From Marisalimonas sp016777705 (GTDB lineage: Bacteria; Pseudomonadota; Alphaproteobacteria; Puniceispirillales; Marisalimonadaceae): 64,000 nt of DNA. A program made the position numbers and the translations under genes. The DNA lies in the NCBI RefSeq assembly GCF_047717795.1, contig NZ_CP159808.1:124001-188000 (forward strand). Reading direction: 5' to 3'. How positions within the stretch are numbered: the stretch's first letter is position 1; each line of letters begins with the position of its first letter. The notes beneath the pieces were generated by a model. The model was not told the DNA's origin. It saw nothing but the letters and a program-made list of their open reading frames with translations, and did no database searches. Below are positions 35,156-44,842 of this stretch, one piece after another.

Positions 35156-35707
35156 ATGAGTGAATCATCTGGATTAACAAACAGATATGCAAAGGCTTTA
35201 TACGAGTTAGCTGCAGAAAAAAAAATAGTATCTAAAATAGTTAAAGATTTTCAAGAAATAAAAACGCTCTTAGAAAATAATGATATGTTTATGAATATGA
35301 TTAAAAATCCTGCTATTTCTAAAGCTGATAAACTATCTTCCATATCTGCAGTTCTAAAAAAAATGAAAGTTGATAAATTAACTATTAAATTTTGTGGTAC
35401 CTTAGCCGCTAACGGAAGACTAAATTATATTAAACAAATCCAAGATGTATTCTTATCTTTGGTTTCCAAAACAAATGGTGAAGTGCAAGCTGAGGTTACT
35501 TCATCATCTAAATTAGATAAAGATCAACAAAAACAAGTAGAAACAGCAGTATCTGAAGCTACTGGCGTTAAAAAAATATCACTATCTCTTAAAGTTGACG
35601 AAACTTTAATAGCAGGCCTTATTGTTAAAATAGGTTCTAAAATGATAGATAGTTCAATAAAAACAAAACTTAATAGACTTGAAATAGCCATGAGAGGTAC
35701 AAATTAA
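35156..35707 (+). CDS. atpH: ATP synthase F1 subunit delta
   Basis: A 183-residue OSCP/delta subunit. N-terminal LTNRYAKALYELAAEKK and the C-terminal LIAGLIVKIGSKMIDSSIKTKL are the family signatures. It joins the F1 head to the peripheral stalk at the membrane. First gene of atpHAGDC, with an AAGGAAG site. The 98-base gap before it could hold a promoter: TTGCAA at 35086 and TAGCAA at 35109 are 17 bases apart, but the match is weak. Its stop overlaps the atpA start. Confidence 0.95.
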   Translation: MSESSGLTNRYAKALYELAAEKKIVSKIVKDFQEIKTLLENNDMFMNMIKNPAISKADKLSSISAVLKKMKVDKLTIKFCGTLAANGRLNYIKQIQDVFLSLVSKTNGEVQAEVTSSSKLDKDQQKQVETAVSEATGVKKISLSLKVDETLIAGLIVKIGSKMIDSSIKTKLNRLEIAMRGTN

Positions 35708-37242
35708 TGGATATTCGTGCAGCAGAAATATCAACAATTTTAAAAGATCAAATTGCAAATTTTGGAGCAGAAGCAGAAGTTACCGAGGTAGGTAAAGTTC
35801 TTTCTGTTGGAGATGGAATTGCACGTGTTCATGGTCTTGACGAAGTTCAAGCTGGAGAAATGGTAGAGTTTCCAGGTGGAATTGCTGGAATGGCTCTTAA
35901 CTTAGAAAGAGACAATGTTGGTGTTGTTATATTTGGAAGTGATAAGACCATTAAAGAGGGTGATGTTGTTAAAAGAACTGGTTCTATTGTTGATGTGCCA
36001 GTAGGTAAAGGTTTATTAGGAAGAGTGGTTGATGCATTAGGTAATCCTATTGATGGTAAAGGGGCTCTAAAAAACGTAAAAAGAACTAGAGTTGAAGCAA
36101 AAGCACCTGGCATTATGCCAAGACAATCTGTTAATGAGCCAATGCAAACTGGATTAAAAGCTATTGATTCTCTTATTCCTGTTGGAAGAGGGCAAAGAGA
36201 ATTAATAATTGGAGACAGACAAACTGGTAAAACGGCTATTGCTATTGATACATTTTTAAACCAAAAAAGCACTAATGACAAAGCCGGTAAAGACGATACT
36301 AAAAAATTATTTTGTATATATGTAGCGGTTGGACAAAAAAGGTCAACAGTTGCGCAAATAGTTAAATCATTAGAAGAAAGAGGGGCTCTTGAATATTCTA
36401 TAGTTGTTGCTGCCACTGCTTCTGATCCAGCACCAATGCAGTTTTTAGCACCTTATGCCGCTGCTGCAATGGGTGAATTTTTTAGAGATAATGGAATGCA
36501 TGCAGTTGTAGTTTATGATGACTTGTCAAAACAAGCTGTAGCTTATAGACAAATGTCATTACTTCTTAGAAGACCTCCAGGAAGAGAAGCCTATCCTGGT
36601 GATGTTTTTTATTTACATTCACGTTTGTTAGAAAGAGCGGCTAAATTAAACAGTGATAATGGGTCTGGATCATTGACGGCGCTGCCAATAATCGAAACGC
36701 AAGGTGGTGATGTTTCAGCTTTTATTCCAACTAATGTTATTTCAATTACAGATGGTCAAATATTTTTAGAAACAGAGTTGTTCTACAAAGGCATAAGGCC
36801 TGCTGTTAATGTTGGTTTATCAGTATCTAGAGTTGGATCTGCTGCTCAAATCAAAGCCATGAAACAAGTTGCAGGTACAATAAAACTAGATCTTGCGCAG
36901 TATAGAGAAATGGCTGCTTTTGCTCAGTTTGCATCCGACATGGATGCTTCAACCAGGCAGTTACTATCTAGAGGTGAAAGACTTACAGAGCTTTTAAAAC
37001 AAGCTCAATATTCACCAATGGATGTTGAAGAACAAGTGGCTGTTATATATGCTGGTGTTAAGGGTTATTTAGATCAAATACCAACCCAAAAGATTGGTGA
37101 ATTTGAGCAAGCTTTATTACAGAAGTTAAAAGCCAAGGATTCTAAGATATTAGATGCGATTAGAAAAGATAAGACTATGTCAGATGAAACAGAAAAGTCT
37201 CTTAAAGATATGCTAGAACAGTTGATAAAGAATTTTTCTTAA
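35707..37242 (+). CDS. atpA: ATP synthase F1 subunit alpha
   Basis: A 511-residue alpha subunit, normal length. It begins with the amphipathic segment that meets delta and has the regulatory nucleotide site GDRQTGKTA, the VGRGQRELIIGD approach and PAVNVGLSVSRVGSAAQ near the C-terminus. It alternates with beta in the catalytic hexamer. The ATG overlaps the atpH stop as TAATG, so translation is coupled. Confidence 0.98.
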   Translation: MDIRAAEISTILKDQIANFGAEAEVTEVGKVLSVGDGIARVHGLDEVQAGEMVEFPGGIAGMALNLERDNVGVVIFGSDKTIKEGDVVKRTGSIVDVPVGKGLLGRVVDALGNPIDGKGALKNVKRTRVEAKAPGIMPRQSVNEPMQTGLKAIDSLIPVGRGQRELIIGDRQTGKTAIAIDTFLNQKSTNDKAGKDDTKKLFCIYVAVGQKRSTVAQIVKSLEERGALEYSIVVAATASDPAPMQFLAPYAAAAMGEFFRDNGMHAVVVYDDLSKQAVAYRQMSLLLRRPPGREAYPGDVFYLHSRLLERAAKLNSDNGSGSLTALPIIETQGGDVSAFIPTNVISITDGQIFLETELFYKGIRPAVNVGLSVSRVGSAAQIKAMKQVAGTIKLDLAQYREMAAFAQFASDMDASTRQLLSRGERLTELLKQAQYSPMDVEEQVAVIYAGVKGYLDQIPTQKIGEFEQALLQKLKAKDSKILDAIRKDKTMSDETEKSLKDMLEQLIKNFS

Positions 37243-37274
37243 TAGTTGCATTAATTAAAAGAGGATAGGTTGAT

Positions 37275-38144
37275 ATGCCTTCTTTAAAAGACCTAAAAAA
37301 TAGAATTAGCTCAGTTAAATCTACTCAAAAAATCACTTCTGCTATGAAAATGGTTGCCGCAGCTAAATTAAGAAGAGCTCAAGACCAAGCTTTAGCATCC
37401 AGGCCTTACACTTCACTTATGGACAAAATTGTTTCTAAAATCTCTTCTAAAGCCACGGGTACTTCAATTGATCTTTTAACAGGCAAACCTGAAAATAAAA
37501 CTCAGCTATTAGTTGTATTCTCAGCCGATAGAGGTTTATGTGGTGGTTTTAATGGGTCAATAACAAGAAGTGTAAAAAAAGAAATTAATGATCTACAACA
37601 AAATGGTGTAAATGTTAAACTATTAATGGTTGGTAAAAAATCAGCTGATTCACTAAACAGAGAATATGGAAATTTATTCATTGACAAAATTGAAGGTAAG
37701 TCTGCAAAACCTAATTATGCAGATGCAGAAGTTTTAGCAACAAAAATAATTAATTTATTCGAAAATGGTGAGTTTGGCGTTTGTCGAGTTATATATAACA
37801 AGTTTGTTTCTGCTATTGCGCAAGAAGTTACGTTCAAGTCACTTATCCCCGCAGAAATACAAATAAATGAAGAAGACAAGGATACTTCTTCGATATATGA
37901 TTTTGAACCTAGTGAAGAAGAGATTTTAACTGACTTATTACCACGTAATTTAGCAACACAATTGTTTAGTTCTCAAATTGAGAGCACAGCAAGTGAATTA
38001 GCAGCCAGAATGACAGCTATGGATAACGCTACAAGAAATGCTGGTGAAATGATAGATAAGTTAACCTTGCAATATAATAGAACAAGACAGGCAGTTATAA
38101 CCAGTGAGTTAATTGAAATTATATCTGGTGCAGAAGCTTTATAA
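37275..38144 (+). CDS. atpG: ATP synthase F1 subunit gamma
   Basis: A 289-residue gamma subunit forming the rotating central stalk. PSLKDLKNRISSVKSTQKIT at the N-terminus with KMVAAAKLRRAQ, and the C-terminal RMTAMDNATRNAGEMIDKL with YNRTRQAVITSELIEI are the paired coiled-coil helices of the family. Lies between atpA and atpD with short gaps, preceded by GAGGATAGG. Confidence 0.97.
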   Translation: MPSLKDLKNRISSVKSTQKITSAMKMVAAAKLRRAQDQALASRPYTSLMDKIVSKISSKATGTSIDLLTGKPENKTQLLVVFSADRGLCGGFNGSITRSVKKEINDLQQNGVNVKLLMVGKKSADSLNREYGNLFIDKIEGKSAKPNYADAEVLATKIINLFENGEFGVCRVIYNKFVSAIAQEVTFKSLIPAEIQINEEDKDTSSIYDFEPSEEEILTDLLPRNLATQLFSSQIESTASELAARMTAMDNATRNAGEMIDKLTLQYNRTRQAVITSELIEIISGAEAL

Positions 38145-38175
38145 TAAACTTAATAAATTACATGGAGTAATATAA

Positions 38176-39612
38176 ATGGCAAAAAAACCATCTCAAAAAA
38201 ATTTAGGAAGAGTTTCCCAAGTTATTGGAGCAGTTGTCGATGTAGAGTTTGATGACAAACTACCATCAATACTTGATGCTCTCCAGATTGATAATGCAGG
38301 TCAAAAATTAATATTAGAAGTGGCTCAACACTTGGGTGAAAATGAGGTAAGAACTATTGCTATGGATAGTACAGACGGACTTGTTAGAGGCATGGAAGTC
38401 TTGCAAACAGGAGCTCCAATAACAGTTCCAGTGGGCCCTGAAACTTTAGGAAGAATTTTAAATGTTATTGGTGATCCTGTTGATGATGGAAAACCAGTAA
38501 AATCTAAAATGTCTTTACCAATTCATAGGGATGCACCTGAGTATGTAGAACAATCTACATCTGCAGATATTTTAGTAACTGGCATAAAAGTTGTTGATCT
38601 TCTTGCTCCATATGCAAAAGGTGGAAAAATTGGCTTATTTGGGGGAGCAGGTGTTGGTAAAACTGTTTTAATTATGGAATTAATTAACAACGTAGCAAAA
38701 GCACATGGTGGATATTCTGTTTTTGCAGGTGTTGGTGAAAGAACTAGAGAAGGTAATGATTTGTTTCATGAAATGGTAGAATCAGGTGTTATTGTCCCTG
38801 ATGGACCAGGTTCTAAGGCAGCATTGGTATATGGACAAATGAATGAGCCTCCAGGAGCTAGAGCAAGAGTTGCATTAACAGGATTAACGTTAGCTGAATA
38901 TTTTAGAGATCAAGAGGGACAAGATGTTCTTTTCTTCGTTGATAATATCTTTAGATTCACTCAAGCTGGTTCAGAAGTTTCTGCTTTGTTAGGAAGAATT
39001 CCGTCTGCTGTGGGTTATCAGCCAACATTGGCAACAGATATGGGAGCTCTTCAAGAACGAATTACAACTACTACTAAAGGTTCGATCACTTCAGTTCAGG
39101 CTATTTATGTTCCAGCAGATGACTTAACTGACCCTGCACCTGCAGCATCATTTGCTCACCTAGATGCTACGACTGTTTTATCAAGGCAAATTGCAGAAAT
39201 TGGTATTTATCCAGCTGTTGATCCTCTTGATTCAACCTCAAGAATGTTGGACCCAAGAATAGTAGGTGATGAACATTACGCTGTCGCTAGAAGAGTTCAA
39301 GAAGTGCTTCAACAGTATAAATCACTTCAAGATATAATAGCAATTTTAGGTATGGACGAGTTGTCAGAAGAGGATAAATTAGTTGTTACTAGAGCTAGAA
39401 AAATCCAAAGATTTTTATCCCAACCTTTCCACGTGGCTGAAGTTTTTACTGGTTCACCAGGCGTTCTTGTGTCATTGGAAGACACAATAAAAGGTTTTAA
39501 AGGTATTACTGAAGGTGAATATGATGATTTACCAGAGGCTGCTTTTTATATGGTAGGAACTATTGAAGAAGCTATAGAAAAAGGTAAAAAACTTGCAAAA
39601 GAAGCTGCTTAA
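38176..39612 (+). CDS. atpD: ATP synthase F1 subunit beta
   Basis: A 478-residue beta subunit, the catalytic subunit of the F1 head. The Walker A GGAGVGKTVLIMELI, the catalytic Glu in GVGERTREGNDL, the DELSEED-like loop written here MDELSEEDKL, and the VDNIFRFTQAGSE strand are complete. Only F1 genes are in this operon; the F0 genes must lie elsewhere, as is normal for Alphaproteobacteria. Confidence 0.98.
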   Translation: MAKKPSQKNLGRVSQVIGAVVDVEFDDKLPSILDALQIDNAGQKLILEVAQHLGENEVRTIAMDSTDGLVRGMEVLQTGAPITVPVGPETLGRILNVIGDPVDDGKPVKSKMSLPIHRDAPEYVEQSTSADILVTGIKVVDLLAPYAKGGKIGLFGGAGVGKTVLIMELINNVAKAHGGYSVFAGVGERTREGNDLFHEMVESGVIVPDGPGSKAALVYGQMNEPPGARARVALTGLTLAEYFRDQEGQDVLFFVDNIFRFTQAGSEVSALLGRIPSAVGYQPTLATDMGALQERITTTTKGSITSVQAIYVPADDLTDPAPAASFAHLDATTVLSRQIAEIGIYPAVDPLDSTSRMLDPRIVGDEHYAVARRVQEVLQQYKSLQDIIAILGMDELSEEDKLVVTRARKIQRFLSQPFHVAEVFTGSPGVLVSLEDTIKGFKGITEGEYDDLPEAAFYMVGTIEEAIEKGKKLAKEAA

Positions 39613-39636
39613 CAATTAATTTATAGCGAGGTTACA

Positions 39637-40035
39637 ATGGCAGACACAACTAATTTAGAAATAGTAACCCCATCAATGGTTCTTGTTTCTGAGCCAGTTG
39701 AGATGGTTGTATTACCAGGTTCTGATGGAAATATAGGTGCTCTGCCTAGACACTCGCAAGTGATGTCTAGTCTTGATAGAGGCATTGTTGACATTTTTAA
39801 TGATAACAAAATTGTTTCTAGAATTATGATAGATGGCGGCATTGCTGAGATAAATGAGACGTCTGTAACTATATTGGCAGAAAGAGCCGAAAAACTTGAT
39901 AAATCTAATAAGCAGGTTTTAGAAAAAAAGCTTACCGGGTTTAAAGCTCAGGAAAATGATACTGATCAAAATATTGCAAAAATGGCTATTAAGAACTCAT
40001 CATTTATGAAAGCTGTTTTAGATAATATAGGTTAA
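39637..40035 (+). CDS. atpC: ATP synthase F1 subunit epsilon
   Basis: A 132-residue epsilon subunit. The N-terminal beta-sandwich has VSEPVEMVVLPGSDGNIGALPRH in shortened family form (P-G-x-x-G-x-x-G-x-L-P-x-H), followed by a short helical tail that can inhibit ATP hydrolysis. Last gene of the F1 operon. No hairpin is seen between it and the convergent amidase gene 13 bases on. Confidence 0.92.
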   Translation: MADTTNLEIVTPSMVLVSEPVEMVVLPGSDGNIGALPRHSQVMSSLDRGIVDIFNDNKIVSRIMIDGGIAEINETSVTILAERAEKLDKSNKQVLEKKLTGFKAQENDTDQNIAKMAIKNSSFMKAVLDNIG

Positions 40036-40048
40036 TATACACTATTAT

Positions 40049-41332
40049 TTAAGTCGACAATATGGTTTCAAATTCACTACCTATTTCTAAAAGATTATCA
40101 TCATTGTTAGTTGAACCATTTAACATAATACCTGTCGGTTCATTATTTATAAAATATGGTAAAGACAAGCTACATCCGTTCATATAATTTGCTAATGATG
40201 TATTTTTTAATGTTATCAAATTGACTTTGTCATAAAACTCTTGATCATCACATTTTTTCAATAGAGGTGGTTTAATAGTTACAGTTGGCATAAGTAAAAA
40301 ATTGTTTTTCAAAAAGCTATTAAATTCTTTTATCAGATCTTCTCGCATTTTGAGTAATAATTTATACTCGATAGCCATAACATCATTTGCTCTATCCATT
40401 CGTTTAAGTATATTTGGATCAATTAGATGTTTTTTTTCTGTGTAGGCTTCAAAATATTCTGCCTGGCATTCTACGGCTGCAAATTGCCATAATGGTATTT
40501 TTTTATATGTTTCGAGTATTGGTAATTCTTCTTCAACAATATTATATCCGTTTTCAATTATTTTTTGTTTAGCAGAGTTAAAAGAAAGTTCTACGTCTGG
40601 CTCAATATTTTCAAAGCCAAAGTTTGAAGGAACTATAAATTTTAAGCCATTACTATTAGCCTTTTGTTTTGCTTTTTTTTTCTCTTTCATGACCTCATAA
40701 CCTTGTCTACAAAGTTCAACATTCTTAGCCATCAGACCAATGCTATCGAGACTTGATGAGAGTGTTAGACATCCATTTCTAGAAATGTTGTCTTGTGTGG
40801 GCTTAAATCCAGTTATTCCAGTAAAGGCTGCCGGTATTCTAGTAGAACCTCCTGTATCTGTTCCAATTGTTATATCAGCTACATCAAGAGCTATCGACAC
40901 TGCTCCTCCAGATGTTGAGCCGCCTGGAATTGAATTGTTGTAAAGAGGATTATTGGGTGTTCCATAATGAGGATTTATACCTAATCCGGAGTAAGCAAGT
41001 TCCGTCATATTTGTATGACCAAGGAGAAGACCTCCAGCCTTTCTGATAAGAGCAATACAATCTGCATCTTTATTAGCAGGTAAGCTATTTAAAAATTTTG
41101 ATCCACCTCTAGTCTTATAATTTTTAACATCAAATAAGTCCTTTACTGAAATTACTAGTCCTTTTAGCAAACCAGTTTCTAAACTATTTATATAATTTAA
41201 TCCTTTTTCAAAATCTTTATCAAAGAGTTCGGTAAAGACACTTTCAAATTTTTGAGGCTCGTTTTTGATTGATAATAAAATATCATCAATTTTTTTAATA
41301 AGTTTATCGTACTCTTTATTAGATGTTGGCAT
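40049..41332 (-). CDS. Amidase-signature family hydrolase (third copy)
   Basis: A 427-residue AS-family protein with all catalytic residues: Lys64 in ISVKDLFDVK, the cis-Ser Ser139 in PGGSTSGGAVS and the nucleophile Ser163 in TGGSTRIPAAF. The final part is shorter than in the other two amidases. It follows rppH by eight bases on the same strand and so is the tail gene of the ctpA-rppH transcript, an unusual place for an accessory hydrolase. Its substrate is unknown. AtzF-like or aliphatic amidase activity is possible; GatA is unlikely because gatC and gatB are absent. Confidence 0.88.
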   Translation of the reverse strand: MPTSNKEYDKLIKKIDDILLSIKNEPQKFESVFTELFDKDFEKGLNYINSLETGLLKGLVISVKDLFDVKNYKTRGGSKFLNSLPANKDADCIALIRKAGGLLLGHTNMTELAYSGLGINPHYGTPNNPLYNNSIPGGSTSGGAVSIALDVADITIGTDTGGSTRIPAAFTGITGFKPTQDNISRNGCLTLSSSLDSIGLMAKNVELCRQGYEVMKEKKKAKQKANSNGLKFIVPSNFGFENIEPDVELSFNSAKQKIIENGYNIVEEELPILETYKKIPLWQFAAVECQAEYFEAYTEKKHLIDPNILKRMDRANDVMAIEYKLLLKMREDLIKEFNSFLKNNFLLMPTVTIKPPLLKKCDDQEFYDKVNLITLKNTSLANYMNGCSLSLPYFINNEPTGIMLNGSTNNDDNLLEIGSEFETILST

Positions 41333-41340
41333 TTACTAAC

Positions 41341-41856
41341 CTATTTGATATTAGCTGAAATATAATTCTCTAACATTGGGATGAATACTTCATTGATTTT
41401 CATATAAACGTCTTTTTTAAATGATATTGCTTTTTCGGGTAATTTTAGAGGATTAAGCCAAATCCAATTTCTAAATTCTGGATTTAAAGTGTTGATGTTT
41501 ATTTCATTATCTTCACCAGAAAAATAAAATAACAACCATCTTTGTGATTGACCTCTATATTTACCACTCCAGAGCCTATCTGCTAAAGGCAAAGGGATAT
41601 CATAATTTATCCACTCAGGGAATTCACACAAAAATTCTACATTTATTATGCTGGTTTCTTCTTTTAACTCTCTAAAACCTGCTTCTATAGGTAGCTCCCC
41701 TTCATCAATTCCACCTTGCGGTAATTGCCAAGCTTCTGCTTTATTATCAAGCCGTTGACCGCAAAAAACATTTCCATCTTTGTTAAATACCATTAAACCC
41801 ACACAAGATCTGTATGGTCTTTCTGAAATTGGAATTTCACTTAGAATTTTATTCAA
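41341..41856 (-). CDS. rppH: RNA pyrophosphohydrolase RppH (Nudix)
   Basis: A 171-residue Nudix hydrolase. PYRSCVGLMVFNKDGNVFCG and WQLPQGGIDEGE lead into the complete Nudix box (G-x5-E-x7-R-E-L-K-E-E-T-S-I). The RWLLFYFSGED and WIWLNPLKLPE segments match RppH, which removes pyrophosphate from 5'-triphosphorylated RNA and starts decay. It overlaps the end of ctpA by four bases, an arrangement common in Alphaproteobacteria. Confidence 0.93.
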   Translation of the reverse strand: MNKILSEIPISERPYRSCVGLMVFNKDGNVFCGQRLDNKAEAWQLPQGGIDEGELPIEAGFRELKEETSIINVEFLCEFPEWINYDIPLPLADRLWSGKYRGQSQRWLLFYFSGEDNEININTLNPEFRNWIWLNPLKLPEKAISFKKDVYMKINEVFIPMLENYISANIK

Positions 41857-43187
41857 TTTTTAGCACTAACTGTTTTTTGACTTAATTCATTTTTGTTAAA
41901 TAAGCTAATACCTCTAATCATGTCGACTGCTCTAGAGATTTGATTATCTTGAAGAAGTTTTTCTAAGGGGGTTAGAGGTTTTTCACTATCACTATCAATT
42001 TCTGTTTCCTTACTTTTTTTATTCTTATCTAATGCACCTCTTAGGTTTTCCTCACGTCTATTATTGTTTTTTGGCTTTTTAAAATCTGTTGCGCCTGCTT
42101 CCACAATAATGTCGGGCTCAATCCCTTTAGCTTGTATAGATATTCCACTTGGTGTAAAATATCTGGCTGTTGTAAGTCTCATTGCCCCATTACCTGCAAG
42201 AGGAATAATAGATTGTACAGAACCTTTGCCAAAACTTCTAGTTCCAATAATTATTGCTCTAGAGTGATCTTTTAAAGCACCTGCTACAATCTCACTTGCC
42301 GAAGCTGATCCACTATTAATTAAAACAACTAAGGGTTGGCCATTGATAAGATCACCTTTTTTTGCAAATACTCTTGATGTGTCATCGTCATTTCTCCCCT
42401 GCGTAGAAACAATTTCACCTTGATTAAGAAATGCATCTGCTACAGATATTGATTGATTTAAAAGACCACCTGGATTATTTCTTAAATCTAAAATTAAACC
42501 TTGAAATTTATTTCCAATGTTTTTCTTAATCTCAGTTATAGCTTTTTCTAAGCCAGATGTTGTAGTGTCTGAAAAAGTGGTTAAGCGAACATAACCTATA
42601 TTTTTTATTATATTATGTTTAACAGATTTAATGTTAATGATATCTCTTTTTATCTCAATTTCATAAGGGTCTTGTTTATCACGTACGACTGTGATGATGA
42701 CCTTGCTACCTACAGGCCCTCGAAGTTTTGAAACTGACTCATTAATAGTAAGACCTCTTATAGATTCTCCATCCACGCCTATGATTAAATCACCTGATTT
42801 CATCCCAGCTTTAGCTGCTGGTGTATCGTCAATTGGAGACACTACTTTAACTACGCCATCTTCCATAGTAATTTCGATTCCTAATCCACCAAATTTTCCT
42901 TTGGTTTTAACCTGCATATCTTTATAAGAATCAGCGCTTAAATATGATGAATGCGGATCAAGTGATTGCAGCATTCCAGAAATTGCTGACTCTATTAGTT
43001 TTTTGTCAGTAACTTCTTCAACATATTGTTCTTGAACTCGTTGAAAGACATCACCAAAAAGGTTTAGCTGTTTATAAGTTTCCTGGCGGTTAGTATCAGC
43101 GTTAATTGTTTTTAAAGGGATAATTGCGTATATAAAAAATATAAATAAAATGGTTTTTTTATTATTCATTTTTAACATTTTTATCAT
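41853..43187 (-). CDS. ctpA: Carboxyl-terminal processing protease CtpA (S41)
   Basis: A 444-residue periplasmic S41 protease. An N-terminal hydrophobic segment (about 14-30) is a signal sequence. A PDZ domain lies around 90-175 (GGLGIEITMEDGVVKVVSP, GVDGESIRGLTI). The Ser-Lys catalytic pair is in SGSASASEIVAGAL and GTRSFGKGSVQ, 25 residues apart as expected. It trims C-termini of exported proteins. The C-terminal region is charged and low in complexity. It is transcribed with rppH and lies after gpmI with a 98-base gap. No EnvC-type peptidase gene lies between gpmI and ctpA. Confidence 0.94.
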   Translation of the reverse strand: MIKMLKMNNKKTILFIFFIYAIIPLKTINADTNRQETYKQLNLFGDVFQRVQEQYVEEVTDKKLIESAISGMLQSLDPHSSYLSADSYKDMQVKTKGKFGGLGIEITMEDGVVKVVSPIDDTPAAKAGMKSGDLIIGVDGESIRGLTINESVSKLRGPVGSKVIITVVRDKQDPYEIEIKRDIINIKSVKHNIIKNIGYVRLTTFSDTTTSGLEKAITEIKKNIGNKFQGLILDLRNNPGGLLNQSISVADAFLNQGEIVSTQGRNDDDTSRVFAKKGDLINGQPLVVLINSGSASASEIVAGALKDHSRAIIIGTRSFGKGSVQSIIPLAGNGAMRLTTARYFTPSGISIQAKGIEPDIIVEAGATDFKKPKNNNRREENLRGALDKNKKSKETEIDSDSEKPLTPLEKLLQDNQISRAVDMIRGISLFNKNELSQKTVSAKN

Positions 43188-43285
43188 ATTCGCTTTCCCA
43201 AAATTTTTTGAAGTTTAACTTTTTCTCTATAGAATATAGAACAATATAATTCTAGCAAGTATAGAAAATCTATTATTATATATAA

Positions 43286-44818
43286 TTATTTTACTAATAA
43301 AGACCTTCCATTCATTGCAATAGGTATATCAAGAGACATTATGTCTAGGATCGTAGGAGCTATGTCTGCTAACTTACCATTTTTTAATTTTAAATTACTT
43401 TCTGATGATATCATTATTAAAGGGACTTTGTTACAGGTATGAGATGTATGTGGAACTTGTGTTTTTGAATCTAACATTATTTCACAGTTTCCATGATCGG
43501 CAGTTAATAACATTGTACAACCGGTTTCATCTAATGCGGCTTTAATATTTCCAATGGCTTTATCAACTCTTTCAACGGCTTTAATGGCTGCTTTTAAATT
43601 TCCTGTATGCCCGACCATATCTGGATTGGCAAAGTTAATAATGATTAAGTCATAAATGTTATCTTTAATTGCTTTGATTAACTCAAACTCTACTTCTTCT
43701 GCAGACATTTCTGGTTTTAAATCATAAGTAGTAACTTTTGGAGAGGGTACCATTATCCTTGTTTCGCCTGGACAAATAGTTTCACTGCCGCCATTAAAAA
43801 AAAATGTTACGTGAGGATATTTTTCAGTTTCAGCAAGTCTGAGTTGTTTTAAATTAGCTCTTGAAATGACATCCCCTAGAGTGTCTTGTATTTGTTCTCT
43901 GACAAAAATACTTTTCATAAATTGTGAAATTTCTTTTGAGTATTCAATCATTCCCAGTGAATTAGTAATAAGGGGGGTATTATTATTTTTTTTAAATTTA
44001 TCAAAATTTGGGTTTAGAAAAGGAGATAACAATTCCCTAACTCTGTCGGCTCTAAAATTAACCATTATTAAGCTATCGTCATTTTCAATCCCTCTATAAT
44101 TACCAATTAATGTAGGAGAAATAAACTCGTCAGTTTCGTTGTTTTTGTAAGCAACCTCAATGGCAGAAGTAATATCGTTGGTATTTCTTTCACATTTTCC
44201 ATATGCAATTAAATCAAACGATTTTTTAACTCTATCCCATCTATTATCTCTATCCATAGCAAAATATCTTCCAATAAGAGAAACTATTTTTATGCTTTTA
44301 GGTAATGATGCTTCAAATAATTTTACAATATTTCCAATTTGTTTAGGGGAACTGTCTCTTCCATCAGAAAAAATATGAAGAACAGAATTAATATTAGACT
44401 CATCTAATAATTTTGCCATTTCAACAATATGGTCTAGGTGAGAATGGACGCCTCCATTACTGCATAAACCAAGAAGATGGACGGTTTTATCTTTTTTATG
44501 TTCAGAAATAAATTTTTTAAAATTCTTATTATGTCTAATTTCGTCATTTTTAAAGGCATTATTAATTCGAGGAAGAGTTTGGATAACAACTCGGCCTGAA
44601 CCTAAGTTCATATGACCAACTTCTGAATTGCCGACTTGACCTTTAGGTAATCCTACATGTTCACCTGAAGCTTCAAGTTTTGAATATGGATATGTATTTG
44701 TTAAATAATCAACATTTGGTGTTTTTGCGAGTGCAACAGCGTTATGATTACTATTTTTATTAATTCCCCACCCATCCATAATGCATAAAACAATCCTTTG
44801 TTTTGTATTATTTCTCAT
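43286..44818 (-). CDS. gpmI: 2,3-bisphosphoglycerate-independent phosphoglycerate mutase
   Basis: A 510-residue Mn-dependent phosphoglycerate mutase of the alkaline phosphatase superfamily. CIMDGWGINKN carries the first metal Asp, GLPKGQVGNSEVGHMNLGSG the phosphoserine, HIFSDGRDSSPKQ and NFRADRVREL the substrate residues, and FANPDMVGHTGN and TADHGNCEIM the remaining metal ligands. It interconverts 3- and 2-phosphoglycerate in glycolysis. It is 24 bases behind rlmH. Confidence 0.97.
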   Translation of the reverse strand: MRNNTKQRIVLCIMDGWGINKNSNHNAVALAKTPNVDYLTNTYPYSKLEASGEHVGLPKGQVGNSEVGHMNLGSGRVVIQTLPRINNAFKNDEIRHNKNFKKFISEHKKDKTVHLLGLCSNGGVHSHLDHIVEMAKLLDESNINSVLHIFSDGRDSSPKQIGNIVKLFEASLPKSIKIVSLIGRYFAMDRDNRWDRVKKSFDLIAYGKCERNTNDITSAIEVAYKNNETDEFISPTLIGNYRGIENDDSLIMVNFRADRVRELLSPFLNPNFDKFKKNNNTPLITNSLGMIEYSKEISQFMKSIFVREQIQDTLGDVISRANLKQLRLAETEKYPHVTFFFNGGSETICPGETRIMVPSPKVTTYDLKPEMSAEEVEFELIKAIKDNIYDLIIINFANPDMVGHTGNLKAAIKAVERVDKAIGNIKAALDETGCTMLLTADHGNCEIMLDSKTQVPHTSHTCNKVPLIMISSESNLKLKNGKLADIAPTILDIMSLDIPIAMNGRSLLVK

Positions 44819-44842
44819 TAATTATTTCTCACTATTAAAAGT

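Noticed and set aside
35847..36416. Long minus-strand open frame of 189 codons
   Set aside because: It is opposite atpA, a strongly conserved gene; no domain pattern or ribosome-binding site.
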